From contig CAYVKX010000020.1 of NCBI GenBank assembly GCA_964452095.1, positions 1 to 26,825 on the forward strand: a stretch of 26,825 bases of DNA. The letters run 5' to 3'. The stretch comes from DUAL01 sp964452095. Lineage in GTDB: Bacteria; Bacteroidota; Bacteroidia; Flavobacteriales; BACL11. The translations under genes and the position numbers were made by a program. Under the pieces are notes generated by a model. The model made no database searches and was not told the DNA's origin. It saw only the letters and a list, made by a program, of their open reading frames with translations. Shown here piece by piece: positions 24,371 to 26,825 of the stretch; within the stretch, counting starts at the first letter, position 1, and each line of letters begins with the position of its first letter.

Positions 24371-24985
24371 TTAAGTAGTGCTTGTTATTGGAGTTGAAGT
24401 TACAACTGACCCAATTGTACTATTTAGTCCAATGCTTGGAAACCAAGAGTAATTATTGGTTCCTGTCGCCATAAGTGCAGCCGAACTTCCCTCACAAATT
24501 GTTGGACTATTAGTAACATTTACCGTTGGAACAGGATTTACATTTATAGAAAATTGCAAAGTATCCGAGCAGCCAAAATTATCAGTACCAATTACACTAT
24601 AATTACTGTTTATAGCTGGAGATGCAATAATATTACTTCCAATTGTTGTATTTAATCCAGTGCTTGGAAACCAACTGTAAGTAGCTGCACCACTTACATT
24701 GATATTTACTCCTTCCCCTAAACAAACTGATGGATTTGAAGGACTAATTCCTAAAGATAAAGATTGAACGAGAGTAATTGAAATAGTATCGGTATTAGAA
24801 CATCCATTAATATCTGTTCCTGTGAGTATATAAGAAATTGAAGTTGATGGGGTTGAAGTTACATTTTGTCCAGTAGAAGAACTAAGCCAAGTTGGAGGAT
24901 TCCAAGAATAGTTTAAAGCCCCTGAAGCAGATAAATTTACACTACTTCCTTGACAAATTGTAGCTGATGCAGTATTGATTGAAAC
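23144..24985 (-). repeat. Eight tandem ~77-residue Ig-like repeats within the giant adhesin gene
   Basis: Each unit of about 230 bases reads P-x-x-x-x-x-P-x-x-x-x-I-C-x-G-x-S, then SGAxxYxWSPxxGLxxTxG, then a TTxYxLxGTDxNxCxD strand and VNPLP. Eight units can be lined up, and a ninth divergent unit (about 22890-23145) follows. The copies differ enough that assembly collapse is unlikely. Such arrays act as stalks in Bacteroidota surface proteins. Confidence 0.8.
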
Positions 24986-26542
24986 TGGAACTGCAACTGG
25001 TTGGGTAATAGTAGCAGAAGTATTATCCATACATCCATTATAATCAGTAACTACTACATTATAAGTGCCAACCGATAAAAAAACAGCAGAAGGATTATTT
25101 TGAATTGGAGCAGAATTCCAACTATAAGTAAAAGGAGGAGTTCCTCCAGAAGAAACACTTGCTGTAGCTGTTCCATCAGCTACACCAAAACAAGAAGCAT
25201 TACTTACTGAAGTGCTAAGCACCATTGCATTTGGCTCAGTAATTATCACAGTGTCAGTAAGAGTGCAATTATTAAAATCAGTAATTTGACAAATATAACT
25301 TCCAGCAGATAGTCCTAGAATTGAGTCTGTGTTATTTGGGGTAGTATTAGAACTTCCAATAGGAATCATATTTATATCGAACCAACTAAAAGTAAAAGGG
25401 CTAACTCCTCCATTTAAAACGGCATTTATTTGCCCACCATTTCCTCCATTGCAAGCAACTGAAGTTGTAGAAGTACTGCTCAAAAATGCACTATTTAAAT
25501 CTTCAGTAATAGTAAGAGTAAAAGTACCTAATTCAGATGGTAGAGTAGCATCAACTACCACATAATAGGTTCCTACATCACAAAGTGGAGTAATAATTTC
25601 TGACTGAGCTCCACAAAAGTTATCATCAGATGCAATAGCAGTTGCAATAGTATCATAAACCAAATACAAATAGCTATCATATTGTGCACCATTTGCACCA
25701 CAAAGCGATATATTTACTCCAGTTGGATTAGTCACATTAAAAGAATAAATCACATCATTCCCTGTACTTGCTGTGTAATAATCGGTATAGCATTCATTAC
25801 TGTTATAATGTTGTAAAGGTGTGCCAGAAGTTAGTGTTCCCAAATCAATAGCATTAGCAAATGAAGTGCCTTTTGTGTATCTCCAATATGTTTCTATATG
25901 AGGTTTGTAGTAGCCATCAGTATTTGGAGCTCCAGGTTGAGAACTGATATTTACACAACCACTTCCATTGATATATCCGTGGGAATACCATTGGCATGGA
26001 GGGCCACTTCTGTAAGCAAGCCCTTGATAAAAAGGATTTGCATCACATCTGTAATCATCACCGGTTTCTACTCCTATACATAATCCCCATATATAAATTC
26101 CACAACATTGCATATCATCCCATCCACAAAGAGTACCGCCAGCACAAAAACCTATTGTTTGATCGGAAGGTAAATCATCTTCCCAAGCATCTATTTTGAA
26201 ATCTAAAAATTGAGGAACAGTTGCATTAGGAAAAGAAAAAGAGGCAATTGTATTATTAAAATCAATGGAATTCGTTCCGCCAATAGTTGGCGTAAAGTTT
26301 AAATCTTGATTGCAAGCCCCTCCCGTCCAAGGATAAGTTAGTAAATTATCTTGTGTCCAAATCTTGAAAACCAACTCATCTGGTGCAAAGCCGATTCCTA
26401 ATAAAGCCTCATCAGTTGCAGCAAAATTTCCTTGCACTTCCCTTAATTTTACTTGCAAATCAATTGGTCCATCATTATAGCTTTGAGCTAACAATTGAAT
26501 TGAAAATGAAATACAAAAAACAAAAAGTAGAAGTTTATTCAC
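24371..26542 (-). CDS. 5' part of giant T9SS adhesin-like protein, ended by an internal TAA
   Basis: 723 codons from a GTG start, with no nearby ATG, and with a signal peptide (NKLLLFVFCISFSIQLLAQ). Residues 21-225 form a head domain with nine cysteines between 77 and 196. Residues about 226-350 resemble a pre-peptidase C-terminal beta domain (DVIYSFNVTNPTGVNISLCG ... YLYLVYDT ... GTYYVVVDA). Residues about 358-515 hold two SprB-type repeats (ACNGGNGGQINA ... SPFTFSW; SCFGVADGTAT ... PPFTYSWN). Residues from 520 are ~77-residue Ig-like repeats, the third cut by the stop in place of a Tyr codon. Joined to the downstream frame the product would be 1391 residues, an adhesin or gliding-motility-type surface protein. 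Confidence 0.88.
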   Translation of the reverse strand: MNKLLLFVFCISFSIQLLAQSYNDGPIDLQVKLREVQGNFAATDEALLGIGFAPDELVFKIWTQDNLLTYPWTGGACNQDLNFTPTIGGTNSIDFNNTIASFSFPNATVPQFLDFKIDAWEDDLPSDQTIGFCAGGTLCGWDDMQCCGIYIWGLCIGVETGDDYRCDANPFYQGLAYRSGPPCQWYSHGYINGSGCVNISSQPGAPNTDGYYKPHIETYWRYTKGTSFANAIDLGTLTSGTPLQHYNSNECYTDYYTASTGNDVIYSFNVTNPTGVNISLCGANGAQYDSYLYLVYDTIATAIASDDNFCGAQSEIITPLCDVGTYYVVVDATLPSELGTFTLTITEDLNSAFLSSTSTTSVACNGGNGGQINAVLNGGVSPFTFSWFDINMIPIGSSNTTPNNTDSILGLSAGSYICQITDFNNCTLTDTVIITEPNAMVLSTSVSNASCFGVADGTATASVSSGGTPPFTYSWNSAPIQNNPSAVFLSVGTYNVVVTDYNGCMDNTSATITQPVAVPVSINTASATICQGSSVNLSASGALNYSWNPPTWLSSSTGQNVTSTPSTSISYILTGTDINGCSNTDTISITLVQSLSLGISPSNPSVCLGEGVNINVSGAATYSWFPSTGLNTTIGSNIIASPAINSNYSVIGTDNFGCSDTLQFSINVNPVPTVNVTNSPTICEGSSAALMATGTNNYSWFPSIGLNSTIGSVVTSTPITSTT

Positions 26543-26585
26543 TGAAAAATTAATTTTTGTAAAAATACATTTTTTTTTAGAATAA

Positions 26586-26612
26586 AAAAGGAGCAGAAAA
26601 TCTGCTCCTTTT
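26586..26612 (-). terminator. Perfect 12-base hairpin terminator
   Basis: AAAAGGAGCAGA and its exact complement TCTGCTCCTTTT flank a 3-base AAA loop. On the minus strand the stem is followed by a T-rich tail (CTCCTTTTTTATT), so it should end transcription of the T9SS cargo gene at the right edge, before the adhesin gene. It could act in both directions. Confidence 0.8.
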
Positions 26613-26659
26613 AATCTGTTAAACTAGTTGCTTTTCATTAGTGCCTAGTCACTTTAAAC

Positions 26660-26825
26660 TTACTGCAAGATAAGTTTTTTGTTCACCACTCCATTATTAG
26701 TTTCTATCTCTAGCATGTAAACTCCTTTAGGGAAAGTTGCTAAGTCAAAAGCTTTTGTGTACTGCCCAACAAATTCTTGCTTACTTTCGGTAAAAATTAC
26801 TTCTCCTAATAAGTTTACAACCCTA
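26660..26825 (-). CDS. C-terminal end of a T9SS type A sorted protein (runs off window)
   Basis: The last 54 codons of a gene that starts beyond the right edge. The sequence reads VVNLLGEVIFTES, then TKAFDLATFPKGVYMLEIE, then NNGVVNKKLILQ and TAA. This is a typical type A C-terminal sorting domain that directs proteins through the type IX secretion system. The catalytic or binding part is outside the window, so the role is unknown. The hairpin at 26586-26612 follows the stop. Confidence 0.88.
   Translation of the reverse strand, partial: RVVNLLGEVIFTESKQEFVGQYTKAFDLATFPKGVYMLEIETNNGVVNKKLILQ

Noticed and set aside
23144..24985. CRISPR-like or tandem DNA repeat array
   Set aside because: The periodicity of about 230 bases is coding, divergent between copies and in frame with an Ig-like protein repeat. 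No short identical direct repeats with spacers are present.

Overview
The window is AT-rich chromosomal DNA that fits the phylum Bacteroidota, most likely a Flavobacteriales-type organism. The support is direct. Type A and type B T9SS C-terminal sorting domains are present. The -7 box TAnnTTTG recurs in front of genes and RNAs, and Shine-Dalgarno sequences are scarce. A DUF4199-GT2-GT4 operon, bshA, a GH3/S12 fusion and a small-protein/mutL/rhomboid/rhomboid/EEP gene string are also present, which I recall as typical of Flavobacteriia. Most of the window is housekeeping. I see no phage, transposase, CRISPR or restriction genes.

Layout. Positions 1-4508 (minus strand) hold a YwqK/MORN-like exported protein, mnmA and a T9SS-exported subtilase with overlapping ends, followed downstream by the 5' part of recG, which runs off the left edge. 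Positions 4551-7160 (minus) hold a tight DUF4199, GT2, GT4 operon. At 7255 the polarity switches: a small SRP RNA, rlmD, an exported lipase-like hydrolase, a DUF899/thioredoxin-like protein and two tiny membrane-protein ORFs lie on the plus strand to 11034. Positions 11023-15659 (minus) hold a GH3 plus serine-hydrolase fusion, bshA and coaE, each overlapping the next. Positions 15774-20463 (plus) hold a small tail-anchored protein, mutL, two rhomboid proteases and an endonuclease/exonuclease/phosphatase-family protein. tRNA-Lys(UUU), a terminator and tRNA-Leu(GAG) follow on the minus strand. aroK converges with a phosphoribosyltransferase, and a lipoprotein comes next. Positions 22367-26542 (minus) carry one very large T9SS type B adhesin-like gene. 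The 3' end of another T9SS cargo gene lies at the right edge.

The most notable observations are three isolated single-base lesions in otherwise good reading frames. One is a TAA that splits the giant adhesin gene. One is a one-base deletion inside the P-loop of coaE. One is a TGA in the last transmembrane helix of a 62-codon membrane protein. coaE is normally indispensable, so base-calling or assembly error is the first explanation to test. Other points are a GH3-S12 fusion that resembles a one-chain muropeptide-recycling enzyme, a MutL with a degenerate endonuclease motif, and -7 boxes so close to ATG codons that leaderless mRNAs are predicted. I did not find a convincing new multi-gene system.
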